A stretch of 64,000 nucleotides of DNA, taken from NCBI GenBank assembly GCA_011392765.1, contig WYCW01000001.1, positions 1,353,006 through 1,417,005 of the forward strand. Direction: 5' to 3'. A program made the translations under genes and the position numbers. This document shows positions 35,330 to 45,984 of the stretch, piece after piece. Source of the stretch: Candidatus Thiosymbion ectosymbiont of Catanema sp. Cochon2018 (GTDB lineage Bacteria; Pseudomonadota; Gammaproteobacteria; Chromatiales; Chromatiaceae). The notes beneath the pieces were generated by a model. The model worked only from the letters and a program-made list of their open reading frames with translations. It did no database searches and was not told the DNA's origin. Positions within the stretch are counted from its first letter, which is position 1. Each line of letters begins with the position of its first letter.

Positions 35330-36811
35330 ATGAAAAATCCCGCTATCTCACGCGCGATACGTGGCCTGGTCCTATCCGCGGCGGTCGTGTTCGCCGGGAC
35401 CTTTTTCGCCACCTGGAGCCCGGCACAGCAGCTTGATCTTCCTGATTTCGGGAGCTCCGCGGACCTGGTCATCTCCTCGGCCCGGGAACGCCGCTTGGGA
35501 CAGGAGTTCATGAAAAGGGTACGCAAGACCCTATCGGTCATCGACGACCTTCTGCTTACCGACTACCTCGAAAACCTCGGCAATCGGTTGGTCGCCGCCA
35601 GCTCGACCGGGGCGGGCAGATATCGCTTTTTCTTTATCGAACATCCGACGATCAACGCCTTCGCCGGACCCGACGGTCACATCGGCGTCTTTTCCGGCCT
35701 GGTGCTCGCCGCCGAGAACGAGAGTGAACTGGCGGCGGTGATGGCCCACGAAATCGCCCATGTGACTCAGCGCCACCTGACCCGCTTGCTCGAAGATCGG
35801 AAGCGCCTGAGCATTCCCGCAACCGCCGCGCTCATCGCCGCCGCCGTCCTCGGGACCCAGGTCGACGCGAACCTCGGGGCGGCGGCCATCACCGGCATTC
35901 AAGCCGCCACGGTGCAGCGGTACATCAACTTCACCCGTGCGCATGAGAAGGAGGCGGACCGCATCGGCATCGCGACCCTGGCTGCCGCCGGATTCGATCC
36001 CTATGCCATGCCCGGCTTCTTCGAACGCTTGGCCAAGGCAAGTCGTACCCATGAGATCAGTGTCCCCGAGTTCCTGCGCACCCACCCGGTTACTTCCAGC
36101 CGTACTGCCGACGCCCTCGGTCGTGCCGACCGCTACGGACACCGACAACGCCCGGACGATCTGCGTTTTCATCTGGTACGCGCCCGGTTGCGCGAACGCT
36201 CGTTCAGCAACGCGCGCAAGGCGATCGCCCATTTTCGGGCCCAGCTCGAGGGCAAACGCTACCGCAACGAGGTCGCCGCGCACTATGGCTATGCGCTGGG
36301 ACTGGCCCGCGGCAACCAAATCCGTGCCGCGCGCGCGCTGACCGACGAGTTGCTCACCCGGCACCCGCAGCAAGCTGAGTTCATGATTCTGAAAGCACGG
36401 CTCGACGCGAAGCGCGGCGCCGCAGATCGCGCCACCAAGACCTTGCAGAACGCCGTCGGGTTGCGGCCCTCGAATATTCCGCTACGGGTCGCCTATGCCG
36501 ATATCCTCATGGCATCGGGGCAGCCCGCGCGGGCCCTCGAGACCCTGGAGGAGGTCGCACGCAAATGGCCGGGCCGGGCCCTGATTTACCAAAAGATGGC
36601 GGATGCCGCCCTCAAGTCGGGGCGGAAGACGGCAACCCATCGCTACCGAGCGGAAAAGTTCTATGCCGAGGGCGACCTGGAACCGGCGATCCGTCAGCTC
36701 GAGATCGCCCTGCGCCAACCGGGACTGAGTTACCACGACGCGGCCGGGATTCAAGTCAGGCTCGACGCCATCAAACGAGAAGAACAAGATGCCGAGAAGA
36801 AACGCTGGTAG
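35330..36811 (+). CDS. bepA: Periplasmic M48 metalloprotease with TPR repeats (BepA-like)
   Basis: 493 residues. Signal peptide (LVLSAAVVFAGTFFATWSPA), then an M48 peptidase domain with MAHEIAHVTQRH (His140-Glu-Ile-Ala-His144) and the third ligand in HEKEADRIG. The C-terminal third is TPR-like (LDAKRGAADRATKTLQNAVG, LMASGQPARALETLEEVAR). BepA works at the outer membrane, assembling LptD or degrading it when misfolded. Length and layout match E. coli BepA (487). It stands ~100 bases before rpoD. Confidence 0.9.
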   Translation: MKNPAISRAIRGLVLSAAVVFAGTFFATWSPAQQLDLPDFGSSADLVISSARERRLGQEFMKRVRKTLSVIDDLLLTDYLENLGNRLVAASSTGAGRYRFFFIEHPTINAFAGPDGHIGVFSGLVLAAENESELAAVMAHEIAHVTQRHLTRLLEDRKRLSIPATAALIAAAVLGTQVDANLGAAAITGIQAATVQRYINFTRAHEKEADRIGIATLAAAGFDPYAMPGFFERLAKASRTHEISVPEFLRTHPVTSSRTADALGRADRYGHRQRPDDLRFHLVRARLRERSFSNARKAIAHFRAQLEGKRYRNEVAAHYGYALGLARGNQIRAARALTDELLTRHPQQAEFMILKARLDAKRGAADRATKTLQNAVGLRPSNIPLRVAYADILMASGQPARALETLEEVARKWPGRALIYQKMADAALKSGRKTATHRYRAEKFYAEGDLEPAIRQLEIALRQPGLSYHDAAGIQVRLDAIKREEQDAEKKRW

Positions 36812-36911
36812 GAGAAGCCAAAGAAACTGAATATCAACAGCCCCCGGATACCTATGTTAAACTAAAGAATTCAGTATCCGTGGTTGATCGCCCAGGGTCC
36901 ACAGGTCTCTT

Positions 36912-38729
<1,818 letters not shown>

Positions 38730-38730
38730 T

Positions 38731-38893
38731 ATACCCGTTGCACGTGAATATTTCGGCAAGCGAGGTGCGTCGATTGTGCCCGAGAGCAAGGCGCAACGAG
38801 GAGGAATAGCCAGCTCTATTGCGACGAGTTGCAACGCTGCTATCGGGTGCGAGTGGCGTGCATCGCGGCGAAATATTCATATGCAACGGGTAT
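38731..38893. mobile_element. 163-bp inverted-repeat element between rpoD and tRNA-Ile
   Basis: The first 25 bases (ATACCCGTTGCACGTGAATA and five more) match the complement of the last 25 at 23 positions, and inner parts also pair, so the whole segment can fold into one long hairpin. It could act as a terminator of rpoD transcripts; it looks like a MITE. Confidence 0.75.
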
Positions 38894-38901
38894 AAGTCCA
38901 A

Positions 38902-38977
<76 letters not shown>

Positions 38978-39009
38978 ATATCATTAGGGAACTTGAAAAT
39001 CTGAATAGT

Positions 39010-39341
39010 TCTTTATGGATTCCAACTATTCCATATCGGGGCAGTCCACCGGAAGCTTTGGAGTGCAGCGGCAATTTTACCCCGCTACCGAGCCGGAATC
39101 TGCGGTGCTCGACATAACTATGGCGTGGGAGGGAGCACCGCCCACCGCCGCTTTGGATGGATTGCCATACCCATCTCAAGCAGGCGTTGCGGCCTAGAGA
39201 AAAGCGCCGTCGTCGCGGCGCGTGGGGAACCAACCCCCAAGTTTTCGGCAAGTACTTAAAGGTATCCCGCGTCGCTCGGGTTCGATTCGGCCACGCCGCT
39301 TTGCCGGCGCACTCCAAAGCAGTCCGGAGTCCATAAAGAGC
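39010..39341. mobile_element. MITE-like element with TCTTTATGGATTCC ends, copy 1
   Basis: TCTTTATGGATTCC at left faces GGAGTCCATAAAGA at right. The interior has GC-rich inverted segments (GGAGTGC.GCGGC and complement) but no gene. A second copy is at 59535-59875. This fills the gap between tRNA-Ile and the TorD-like gene. Confidence 0.75.
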
Positions 39342-39379
39342 CAACCTGATGAAAGTCTCTTCAGCACGGGAGTCGAACC

Positions 39380-39907
39380 TTGACCCTTCCAAGCACAGTT
39401 CCGAGCCAACTCCGCATCCTGGCCGCCCTGCTCGCCATGCCTGAGGACGATGCCCTGGATCTGTTGCGGGACATGCGACCACAGGCCCCCTGGCTGGGGC
39501 CTTCCCTGCCGGAGCTGGAGCGGATACCTCTGGAGCACTGGCAGGCCGAGCACACCCGGCTGTTCATCAGTGCCTACCCCAGGATTCCATGTCCGCCATA
39601 CGAATCCGCTTATCGCCAAGGGGTCATGGGCGGCATTTTCGCGGACGAATTGGCGGACCTCTACCGACGCGCGGGACTCCAAGCCCTGGACGTACCGGCA
39701 GACTACCTCGGCACCATGCTCGAATGCGCGGCTTACCTTAAAGAGACCGGCAGGGATGACCTGCTCAGGGAGTTGATAGAAGAACACCTGGGGCGGTGGG
39801 TTCCCCGCTTTGCCCGTGATCTTGTCGATCACGCCGGGCTCGATTTTTACCGTGCGCTGGGCAGGCAAATCGGGGACCTGGTCCCGGAGTCCCCGGACCG
39901 TGAGTGA
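39380..39907 (+). CDS. TorD/DmsD-family molybdoenzyme chaperone
   Basis: 175 residues, all helical, starting from a TTG that is uncertain. The signature EHTRLFISAYPRIPCPPYES matches the (E/D)..RLF....P...P.YES motif of the TorD/NarJ family, followed by DVPADYLGTMLECAAYL. Such cytosolic chaperones bind the Tat signal of a molybdenum oxidoreductase and help insert its cofactor. No oxidoreductase gene is in the window; the next gene overlaps by eight bases. MoaA, needed for the cofactor, is 2.5 kb away. Confidence 0.8.
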   Translation: MTLPSTVPSQLRILAALLAMPEDDALDLLRDMRPQAPWLGPSLPELERIPLEHWQAEHTRLFISAYPRIPCPPYESAYRQGVMGGIFADELADLYRRAGLQALDVPADYLGTMLECAAYLKETGRDDLLRELIEEHLGRWVPRFARDLVDHAGLDFYRALGRQIGDLVPESPDRE

Positions 39908-40475
39908 CGGTAGCTGGCAGCCCCTGCCCCCCGAGCTGACGGCGGACGATGCCCTGGAGCAGGCCGTGCTCGAGGTCCACCGGGACATCCTGCGCGAGCT
40001 GGCCGGGGACCCTATGCTGAAGCTCACCTTGCCCGTGACGATCCGGGCCTTGCGTCGGATCGATACCTGGCGTGTCCTGCTTTTGCTCACGCCCTGGATG
40101 CTCGCCCGGTTGCTGTTCCCGGACGAGCCCCCCGAGTCCGAAGTCCCGCCCGACTGGTCCGCCGGGGCGCGTCGTAACGTCCCCTATTTGGTCCTGGGTC
40201 CGCAGCTGAGCTTCGACCTGTTGGCCCAACCCCAACAGGCCCATCTCAACTACCATCACCGATTGGGCCACTACCTGCTCCAACCCATCTGCCTGGACAT
40301 GGACCCATACGAAACTGCGGATGCGGTTTTCACGGCCTGGAACCAAGTCATCCGCACCCGCGACCGGAACATGGAACAGGCCAGACGCGATTGTCCCCTG
40401 CAGAAGGAAATCTCCCGCCGGGAGCTGTTTCGGCGTTTTACGGGTCCTGGGGATAGGACCAGGGCTACCGATTAG
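39900..40475 (+). CDS. Hypothetical partner of the TorD-like chaperone
   Basis: 191 residues from a GTG that overlaps the TorD stop. Mixed helical protein with HLNYHHRLGHYLLQPICLDMD and a C-terminal CPLQKEISRRELFRRF. The last part looks like the beginning of an NapF-type or Tat-type iron-sulfur protein (SRRELFRRF), so the frame may once have continued into a ferredoxin domain. No family recognised. Coupling with TorD suggests a role in the same enzyme's assembly. Confidence 0.55.
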   Translation: MSDGSWQPLPPELTADDALEQAVLEVHRDILRELAGDPMLKLTLPVTIRALRRIDTWRVLLLLTPWMLARLLFPDEPPESEVPPDWSAGARRNVPYLVLGPQLSFDLLAQPQQAHLNYHHRLGHYLLQPICLDMDPYETADAVFTAWNQVIRTRDRNMEQARRDCPLQKEISRRELFRRFTGPGDRTRATD

Positions 40476-40562
40476 AATTTATCCACTACCGACAAATTTT
40501 GATCCATTTGCGCGCATTTGCGTTTATTTGTGGATAAATTTTCCGCTACCGGAGGCGCTTTC

Positions 40563-41144
40563 ATGTCCCTGCAACCCAAGCCCTTCCTGAGCCTCGAGGA
40601 CTGGCTGGCAGGCGAGCGTGCCGCCCTGGAAAGCCGCAGTGAATACCTCGACGGTGAAGTCTTCGCCATGACCGGTGCGAGCCTGGAGCACAACACCATC
40701 GTCGTGAACATCGGCAGTGAGCTGCGCACCCAGATCAAGGGACGCCCCTGCCGGGTCTACGCCAATGACATGAAGGTCCTTATCCACTCCGCCAATGCGG
40801 GCAAGTATCCGGACCTGGTCGCCCATTGCGGCGAACCGGAGCTTCTGGACGACCGCCGGGATGTACTGCTCAACCCTAACCTGATCGTCGAGGTCCTCTC
40901 CCATTCCACGGAGGCCTATGACCGCGGAGGCAAGTTCGCCCTCTACCGCCGCATCCCGAGCCTGCGGGAATATCTGCTGGTCTCCCAAGATCGGGTCCGA
41001 GTGGAGCACTACCGGCGCGATGCAGATGGCCACTGGACCCTGACGGACTACACCGGACTCGATGACCAAATTCCCCTGGAGAGCCTGGATTGCGTCTTGG
41101 CGTTGACTGAGATCTACGACAAGATCGAATTCGCGACTGCCTAA
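40563..41144 (+). CDS. Uma2-family (DUF820) endonuclease-like protein
   Basis: 193 residues from ATG 40563. A PD-(D/E)xK fold is indicated by RSEYLDGEVFAMTGASLEHN, KYPDLVAHC and LIVEVLSHSTEAYDRGGK, the standard blocks of Uma2 proteins, which are numerous in cyanobacteria and sulfur bacteria and whose role is unclear. The catalytic Asp, Glu and nearby Lys are present. It stands alone, preceded by a CATTTGCGTTTATTTG repeat of family R7. Confidence 0.85.
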   Translation: MSLQPKPFLSLEDWLAGERAALESRSEYLDGEVFAMTGASLEHNTIVVNIGSELRTQIKGRPCRVYANDMKVLIHSANAGKYPDLVAHCGEPELLDDRRDVLLNPNLIVEVLSHSTEAYDRGGKFALYRRIPSLREYLLVSQDRVRVEHYRRDADGHWTLTDYTGLDDQIPLESLDCVLALTEIYDKIEFATA

Positions 41145-41258
41145 TACAGCAATGCCGAAATACCGATAGCACCTGTTCGGAGCTTCCATCGGGAATTCTT
41201 TTTTCCGCAAATGAACGCGAATCAACGCAAATCGGTCGCAAAAGATCACACTATCTTT

Positions 41259-41322
41259 TCTGTCTGCAGATTACGCAGATTCTCACAGATGTTTTGTTTT
41301 AATCTGTGAGAATCTGCGGGTA
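41259..41322. repeat. R1 hairpin, copy 4 (short)
   Basis: TGCAGATTACGCAGATTCTC faces AATCTGTGAGAATCTGCGGG. An R7 fragment (CGCAAATGAACGCGAATCAA) is at 41205-41235. Confidence 0.75.
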
Positions 41323-41409
41323 GTGTTCTAATCTTTGTTTTTCGGGGTTCAAATAGACATGCTAATCAATACTTTACATCTCGGAAACAACAGAGTTACG
41401 ACACTACTC
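41319..41409. mobile_element. Minimal IS1-derived MITE, 91 bp
   Basis: GGTAGTGTTCTAATCTTTGT at left and the complement of GTAGTGTCGTAACTCTGTTG at right enclose only ~40 bp. It abuts the R1 hairpin. Confidence 0.65.
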
Positions 41410-41542
41410 CCGAAAGAATCCGAACCGGGACGGCATTCCGTGCGAGAGCATATGTGGTGGTGGCTGAATCCTGCGTAATCGAAGGGATTTTTCTTGAACC
41501 AGGGTAGGACGTCCTTGTCCCACATGGGTACTTTGAATCTTT

Positions 41543-42133
41543 TCAAGGTACTCTCATATCGCCAGCCTGCAGGCGTTGCCGGACGGCTGCTTCGGATAAC
41601 CACATCAGCGCCGCGTCCTCGTCCGATTCCGGTTTCTGTGGAGATAACAGCAGGAGACCGTCGTCCGGCTTCCAGACGAGGGGGCCGTCAATGCTGATCG
41701 CACTCTGAAGCGACTGTCGGTCCGGGCGCCCCAAACGCCTGGTGAGCTGCTGTTTCAAGGTTTCGTGGTAAGCACGACGATAATTGAGCTTGGCCGCCCT
41801 CAGCCCGGAGCCGTGTAGGAACAGGGTGAAGGCGCGTGAGGGAATCGCGTTGAAGGCGCCGATCTCGGCGGTACAAAGCCGATCGCCGAAGGGGTTGGCG
41901 CCCTCGTCACATGTGAGCGCCAAGTCCGGAAACAGCCCTCGGAACCGCGCTTCCGTCAGTTCCGAATGCAGCCTTTCGATGGCCAGGTTGAGCTCGCCCT
42001 TGCCGAACAGATACAACATTGCCAGATCCGTCCGACGCCGTCCATCCTCGGTAAAAACCAGCCAGATCATCGGTCCGAGCACGATGGTGAGCATGAGCGA
42101 TTTCTTGTAGAGCGGATTCAGTCGTAGATTCAT
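41543..42133 (-). CDS. Hypothetical membrane-anchored protein
   Basis: 196 residues with one N-terminal membrane helix (SLMLTIVLGPMIWLVF, ~12-28) and a soluble part that holds CDEGANPFGDRLCTAEIGAFN with two cysteines likely bonded outside the cytosol. Not recognised. It stands alone between repeats and moaA. Confidence 0.6.
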   Translation of the reverse strand: MNLRLNPLYKKSLMLTIVLGPMIWLVFTEDGRRRTDLAMLYLFGKGELNLAIERLHSELTEARFRGLFPDLALTCDEGANPFGDRLCTAEIGAFNAIPSRAFTLFLHGSGLRAAKLNYRRAYHETLKQQLTRRLGRPDRQSLQSAISIDGPLVWKPDDGLLLLSPQKPESDEDAALMWLSEAAVRQRLQAGDMRVP

Positions 42134-42236
42134 ACCCTAACGAGGCATCGCCTCAGACCGACGAGGCGTGAATGTATGGGATCCCAGCCATTGATTTCTC
42201 AGCCTTTGCCCAACGCAAGCTGCGTTGCGCAACTCC

Positions 42237-42392
42237 AATCGGACAGGATTCACAGGATTACCCAGGATTTACAGGATTCTTGTATTTCCTGAATTTCCAC
42301 CGCCCTCTCACGCTGTTACCAAACCAGCAGGCGCGATTCACAATAAAAAATCCTGTCCATCCTGAAAATCCTGTTAATCCTATACTATTGAA
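42237..42392. repeat. R3 hairpin (CAGGATTCACAGGATTACC)
   Basis: GGACAGGATTCACAGGATTA on one side and TCCTGTCCATCCTGAAAATC plus TCCTGTTAATCC on the other, ~100 bp apart. A GCCTCAGACCGACGAGGCGTG block precedes it at 42145-42170. Confidence 0.75.
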
Positions 42393-42452
42393 TTCCGCAC
42401 TCATCATTCATCACTGATCAGCAGGCGGGACGCCTGCGCTACCGGTCCTCGC

Positions 42453-43469
42453 TCACCCCCCCGTCACGTTCATGTGGCGGGCGAGGGTGCGGTTTGCCTG
42501 GGGGCCGAACTCATGGCCTTTGGGTTTGCTCTGCATCGCATCCCGGATGATCCGGCCCAGCTCGGCTTCATCTCCTGGGTGCCCACGCAGTATCCGGCGC
42601 AAGTCCAGGACCTGTTCCTGCCCCAGGCACGGTAACAGCTGCCCCTCGGCAGTGACTCGTACCCGGTTGCAGTCACCGCAGAAGTTATGGCTGTGAGGGG
42701 AAATGAAGCCCACCCGGGTCTCGGTCCCCGGGATGCGGTAGTAACGCGCTGGCCCACCGGTGGTCTCCGTGGTGGGGACCAACTCGAAATGGGACTGCAA
42801 ATCGGCACGGATGCTGTCGCTCGAATAGAAGACCTCCGCCCGGTCATGTTCCCCGATCTGCCCTACCGGCATCTCCTCGATGAAGCTGATGTTGATCCCT
42901 TTGTTTACGGCGAACCGTACCAAGTCCGGAATCTCGTCGTGGTTCCGGTGCCTGAGAATGACGACATTGAGTTTGATGCGCTCGAAGCCGGCGGCGAGGG
43001 CGGCGTCGATACCGCGCAGCACGGGGGCGAGATCCCCCTTGCGGGTAATGCGCCGGAAACGTTCGGGTCGCAGGCTGTCCAGGCTGATGTTGATACGCCT
43101 GACGCCTGCGGCCCGCACTTGCTCGGCCAATTCCGCGAGCCGGGAGCCGTTGGTGGTGATTACCAACTCGTCGAGCCCGGGCAGGGAGGCGACCTCGCGC
43201 ATGAGCCACAGGACGTTTCGGCGCACCAAGGGTTCACCGCCGGTAAGGCGAATCTTGCACACGCCGAGACCCACGAAGGCTCGGGCTACCTGCGCTGTTT
43301 CCTCGAGACTGAGCAGCTGGTCGCGGGGGGTGAAGCGCTGGTCCGGCTTCATGCAGTAGACGCAACGGAAGTCGCAACGGTCGGTGACCGAAACCCGCAG
43401 GTAGGTAATCCGGCGGCCGAAGCGATCGATCAGGGCGGTTGGTGCGGACTCGACAATCTCAGTCGTCAT
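42453..43469 (-). CDS. moaA: GTP 3',8-cyclase MoaA
   Basis: 338 residues. A radical-SAM enzyme that, with MoaC, makes the first intermediate of molybdenum cofactor. The N-terminal cluster is C32-x3-C36-x2-C39 (CDFRCVYCM); LTGGEPLVRR and ITTNGSRL follow; the second, GTP-binding cluster is CGDCNRVRVTAEGQLLPCLG. The end reads NVTGG rather than the usual MxxIGG, but keeps the two terminal glycines needed for activity. No other moa gene is adjacent. Confidence 0.94.
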   Translation of the reverse strand: MTTEIVESAPTALIDRFGRRITYLRVSVTDRCDFRCVYCMKPDQRFTPRDQLLSLEETAQVARAFVGLGVCKIRLTGGEPLVRRNVLWLMREVASLPGLDELVITTNGSRLAELAEQVRAAGVRRINISLDSLRPERFRRITRKGDLAPVLRGIDAALAAGFERIKLNVVILRHRNHDEIPDLVRFAVNKGINISFIEEMPVGQIGEHDRAEVFYSSDSIRADLQSHFELVPTTETTGGPARYYRIPGTETRVGFISPHSHNFCGDCNRVRVTAEGQLLPCLGQEQVLDLRRILRGHPGDEAELGRIIRDAMQSKPKGHEFGPQANRTLARHMNVTGG

Positions 43470-43602
43470 TGCGAATCGTACTCGGGTTATGCTTGATCCT
43501 CATGAGCGGCGCGCATGTATTAATCGTTGCATAAAAACACAGTAAGTTTTCAGCCGTTTCTAAGATGGACCTGTTTGCTGGCAGAGGTCCGCGTCGCGTA
43601 GC

Positions 43603-43637
43603 CTGTAGGCTGGGTTTCGTTCCTCAACCCAGCCTGC
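43603..43637. repeat. GTAGGCTGGGTT palindrome
   Basis: GTAGGCTGGGTTTCGTTCCT is followed by CAACCCAGCCTGC. Other examples are at 52712-52742, 57750-57785 and 57854-57870. Confidence 0.75.
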
Positions 43638-43651
43638 GATCTCGAGCTTCA

Positions 43652-44122
43652 TCACAGGCGTCCCTGCGCAGCCAACGCCGCAAGATGCCGCTCCGCGTCG
43701 ATCAGGTGCCGACCCCAATGGCGGGTGAAGCCTTCCCGCCAGATGTTCAACGAACGTTCGGGGTCTTCATCGGCCATACGCAGGCCATGCTTGAGCTCGC
43801 AATAGATGTCGGTCAAGTCATCTGCGAGGCTCCCGGTCATCCCGTGGGAATCGTCCGCTCGGTCGAACTCCAGCCAGTAGGGATCACGGTCGCTCAGGAT
43901 TTCGACAAGGTAGCTGTAGAGCTCGAAGCGCGTGTCCAGATCCGGCGTGAGGGCTACACTGGCATCGTATGCGCCATAGTCGCAGACATCGACCGCGGCG
44001 TGCAGTTTGGGAAACAACGCCGCCACTTCTTTAAGCCAGAATACATCTTCGGCATCGGCCGCCTCGATCAGCTCGCAATAGCGCCGGGCGAGACTGACCA
44101 TTTGCTGGAAGTTGCGGCTCAT
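43652..44122 (-). CDS. DUF5063-type protein
   Basis: 156 residues, helical and acidic, no export signal. The layout FQQMVSLARRYCELIEA, FLKEVAALFPKLHAAV-like and DPYWLEFD, DDLTDIYCELKHGL is that of DUF5063 proteins, common in Bacteroidetes and some Proteobacteria; no function is known to me. Single gene between moaA and rubredoxin. Confidence 0.7.
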   Translation of the reverse strand: MSRNFQQMVSLARRYCELIEAADAEDVFWLKEVAALFPKLHAAVDVCDYGAYDASVALTPDLDTRFELYSYLVEILSDRDPYWLEFDRADDSHGMTGSLADDLTDIYCELKHGLRMADEDPERSLNIWREGFTRHWGRHLIDAERHLAALAAQGRL

Positions 44123-44217
44123 GGCAGCTTACGGTTAAGGATCGGACACACTTACCAGTTTAGCCTGGATTCCAACACATGACGGCACCAATCAGCACAG
44201 AAAGTCGCTGATTGCGA

Positions 44218-44397
44218 TCATATCCCCATTATTTCGAAGTCTTCCTTTCCGGCACCGCACTCCGGACACTTCCAGTTCAGGGGTACGTCCTCCCACTTGG
44301 TTCCCGGAGGGATATCTTCATCCGGCAGGTCCTTATTCGGCAGGCCATCTTCCTCACTGTAGACGAAGCCGCAAATAACACACATGTAGGTCTTCAT
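44218..44397 (-). CDS. rubA: Rubredoxin
   Basis: 59 residues from MKTYMCVICG; an upstream in-frame ATG (44430) is less likely because MKxYxC is the family start. Iron is held by Cys6, Cys9, Cys44 and Cys47 (CVICG and CPECG). A small cytosolic electron carrier. Neighbouring thiE and hemL are common companions of rubredoxin in gammaproteobacteria. Confidence 0.95.
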   Translation of the reverse strand: MKTYMCVICGFVYSEEDGLPNKDLPDEDIPPGTKWEDVPLNWKCPECGAGKEDFEIMGI

Positions 44398-44599
44398 GGA
44401 TAGATCCTTAGAGGTTGGTGCAGCCGGCACACTATCCGGTTGCAGGATAAGGTAACACCCGGGTCTGCTTTAGTATAATAATACTTATCACGCCGGAGCA
44501 CCCCATAGGGGGATTCCCTAATGCTGCATAGTGAAAATCCTAATACCATCTTTTCTCTGGTTCCCACGTTCCCTCGTAGCGCGGGCGTTCTACCTGCCG

Positions 44600-44981
44600 G
44601 GTGGTGTTTTGACTCTGTTATTTTCAGGTATACACAGTATAAAGTATACTCAAGTTTTTTTAATTTACGATAGTAGGTGAGAGACCATGGTATTAGAACC
44701 TATAGAATGCCCCCATTGTGACAGCACTTACGTCGGTGAACATGGAAAGACTGAAAATGGAAAGCAGCGTTATCTGTGTAAACAGAGTGACTGCGAGACG
44801 AATACATTTATCCGAGACTACTCGGAGAAAGGTTGTTTGCCGAGACCAAACAACGAGTCATCGAGATGGCCTTGAATGGAAGTGGAATCCGCGATACGGC
44901 ATGTGTCTCAGGTATTTGTAAACGGGTATGAATTCGGTCTCCCTGTTTGGACCCCGAAAACAACAAGGTTAAAACATTACC
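44600..44981 (+). mobile_element. Internally deleted IS1-family element
   Basis: Ends GGTGGTGTTTTGACTCTGTT and the complement of GGTAATGTTTTAACCTTGTT are inverted. It contains the front of insA (44687-44840, zinc ribbon IECPHCDSTYVGEHG) with one frameshift at about 44840, then jumps to the last codons of insB (VNGYEFGLPVW). It shows how IS1 gives rise to the local MITEs. Confidence 0.85.
44687..44930 (+). pseudogene. Truncated and frameshifted insA-insB fragment
   Basis: Residues match InsA at 26357 up to FIRDYSEKG, then the frame shifts and continues as ETKQRVIEMALNGSGIRDTA before a stop, directly joined to the 3' end of insB. Inactive. Confidence 0.85.
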
Positions 44982-45009
44982 CGGCCGCTGTCAGCTCACC
45001 CCCGACCCA

Positions 45010-45175
45010 ATGCCATTGAGTTAAGCGTTACCGGTCGGCAAAGTAAGAGAAGAAACTACGAATCACGCGAATTTCCGCGAATAAGATCCTTCCCTTCGGT
45101 TCGGAATGACAAGTTCGCGAGGATTCGCGTGATTCGTAGTTTTCTCTAAGTGGCCAACAGCTGACTTAATGGCAT
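45010..45175. repeat. ATGCCATTGAGTTAAGC element with R4 hairpin (copy 3)
   Basis: Inverted ends ATGCCATTGAGTTAAGC and CTGACTTAATGGCAT, inner arms ACTACGAATCACGCGAAT and ATTCGCGTGATTCGTAGT. No coding capacity. Confidence 0.75.
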
Positions 45176-45215
45176 CGACCCCCAACCGGCTGTTCGCCAC
45201 CGAAGATCCACCGCC

Positions 45216-45881
45216 ATGAATCGGCTGTATGGGCTCTACGCCATTACCCCCGAGGTCCCGAGGCCGATGCCGTCCCTGGCAACGCAGGTAGAGCAAGCCA
45301 TCGCCGGCGGTGCACGGCTGATCCAATACCGGAACAAGGGCGGAGATCGGGCCGCACGCTTGCGCACGGCCCGATCCCTGCTCGCGGTCTGCCGCGCTGC
45401 CGCCGTCCCGCTCGTCATCAATGATGACCCGGAGCTGGCGGCGCGGATCGGCGCCGACGGGGTGCACCTGGGCCAAGACGACCCCGACCCGCGGGAGGCG
45501 AGAAACCGGCTGGGACCGGGGGCCATCATCGGCGTCTCCTGTTACAACCGGCTCGAACGGGCGCTGCGGGCCCAGGCAATCGGCGCCGACTATGTGGCCT
45601 TCGGGCGCTTCTTTCCTTCCGCTACCAAGCCCCTGGCCGTCCCGGCCACGCCGAAGCTGCTGCGACAGGCCCGCCGACTGCTTGCGATCCCGCTGGTTGC
45701 CATCGGCGGGATTACTCCCGAAAATGGTCATTTGCCGATCGTGGCCGGCGCGGATATGGTAGCCGCGGTCGAAGCCGTCTTCGGCCAACCCGACATCCGC
45801 GCCGCGGCCGCCGCCTTCGATGCCCTTTTTGATTCGGTGGGCACTTTGAAAAATACGATTTCCGTCAACCGGCACGCATGA
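45216..45881 (+). CDS. thiE: Thiamine-phosphate synthase
   Basis: 221 residues, a TIM-barrel enzyme that joins the pyrimidine and thiazole phosphates of thiamine. Seen: LIQYRNKGGDR, PLVINDDPELAARIGADGVHLGQDD, IIGVSCYN, ADYVAFGRFFPSATKP, VAIGGITPEN and GADMVAAVEAVFG. The true enzyme ends near DALFDSV; the last dozen codons (GTLKNTISVNRHA) are encoded by an inserted M5 repeat, which also supplies the stop. Same direction as hemL, 103 bases upstream. Confidence 0.93.
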   Translation: MNRLYGLYAITPEVPRPMPSLATQVEQAIAGGARLIQYRNKGGDRAARLRTARSLLAVCRAAAVPLVINDDPELAARIGADGVHLGQDDPDPREARNRLGPGAIIGVSCYNRLERALRAQAIGADYVAFGRFFPSATKPLAVPATPKLLRQARRLLAIPLVAIGGITPENGHLPIVAGADMVAAVEAVFGQPDIRAAAAAFDALFDSVGTLKNTISVNRHA

Positions 45882-45935
45882 ATAATCAATGGTTTAGAGT
45901 CGCTTAATTGGTGAAAACGCCTATTTTTCGAGGTG
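45839..45935. mobile_element. M5 MITE overlapping the end of thiE
   Basis: GGGCACTTTGAAAAATA at left and TATTTTTCGAGGTG at right. Nearly the same sequence as 5009-5104. An IS1-type end (ACAAAATTACAACTCCACC) follows at 45951-45970. Confidence 0.75.
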
Positions 45936-45984
45936 TATATACTCAGGGACAACAAAATTACAACTCCACCAGAGATTGTGACCC

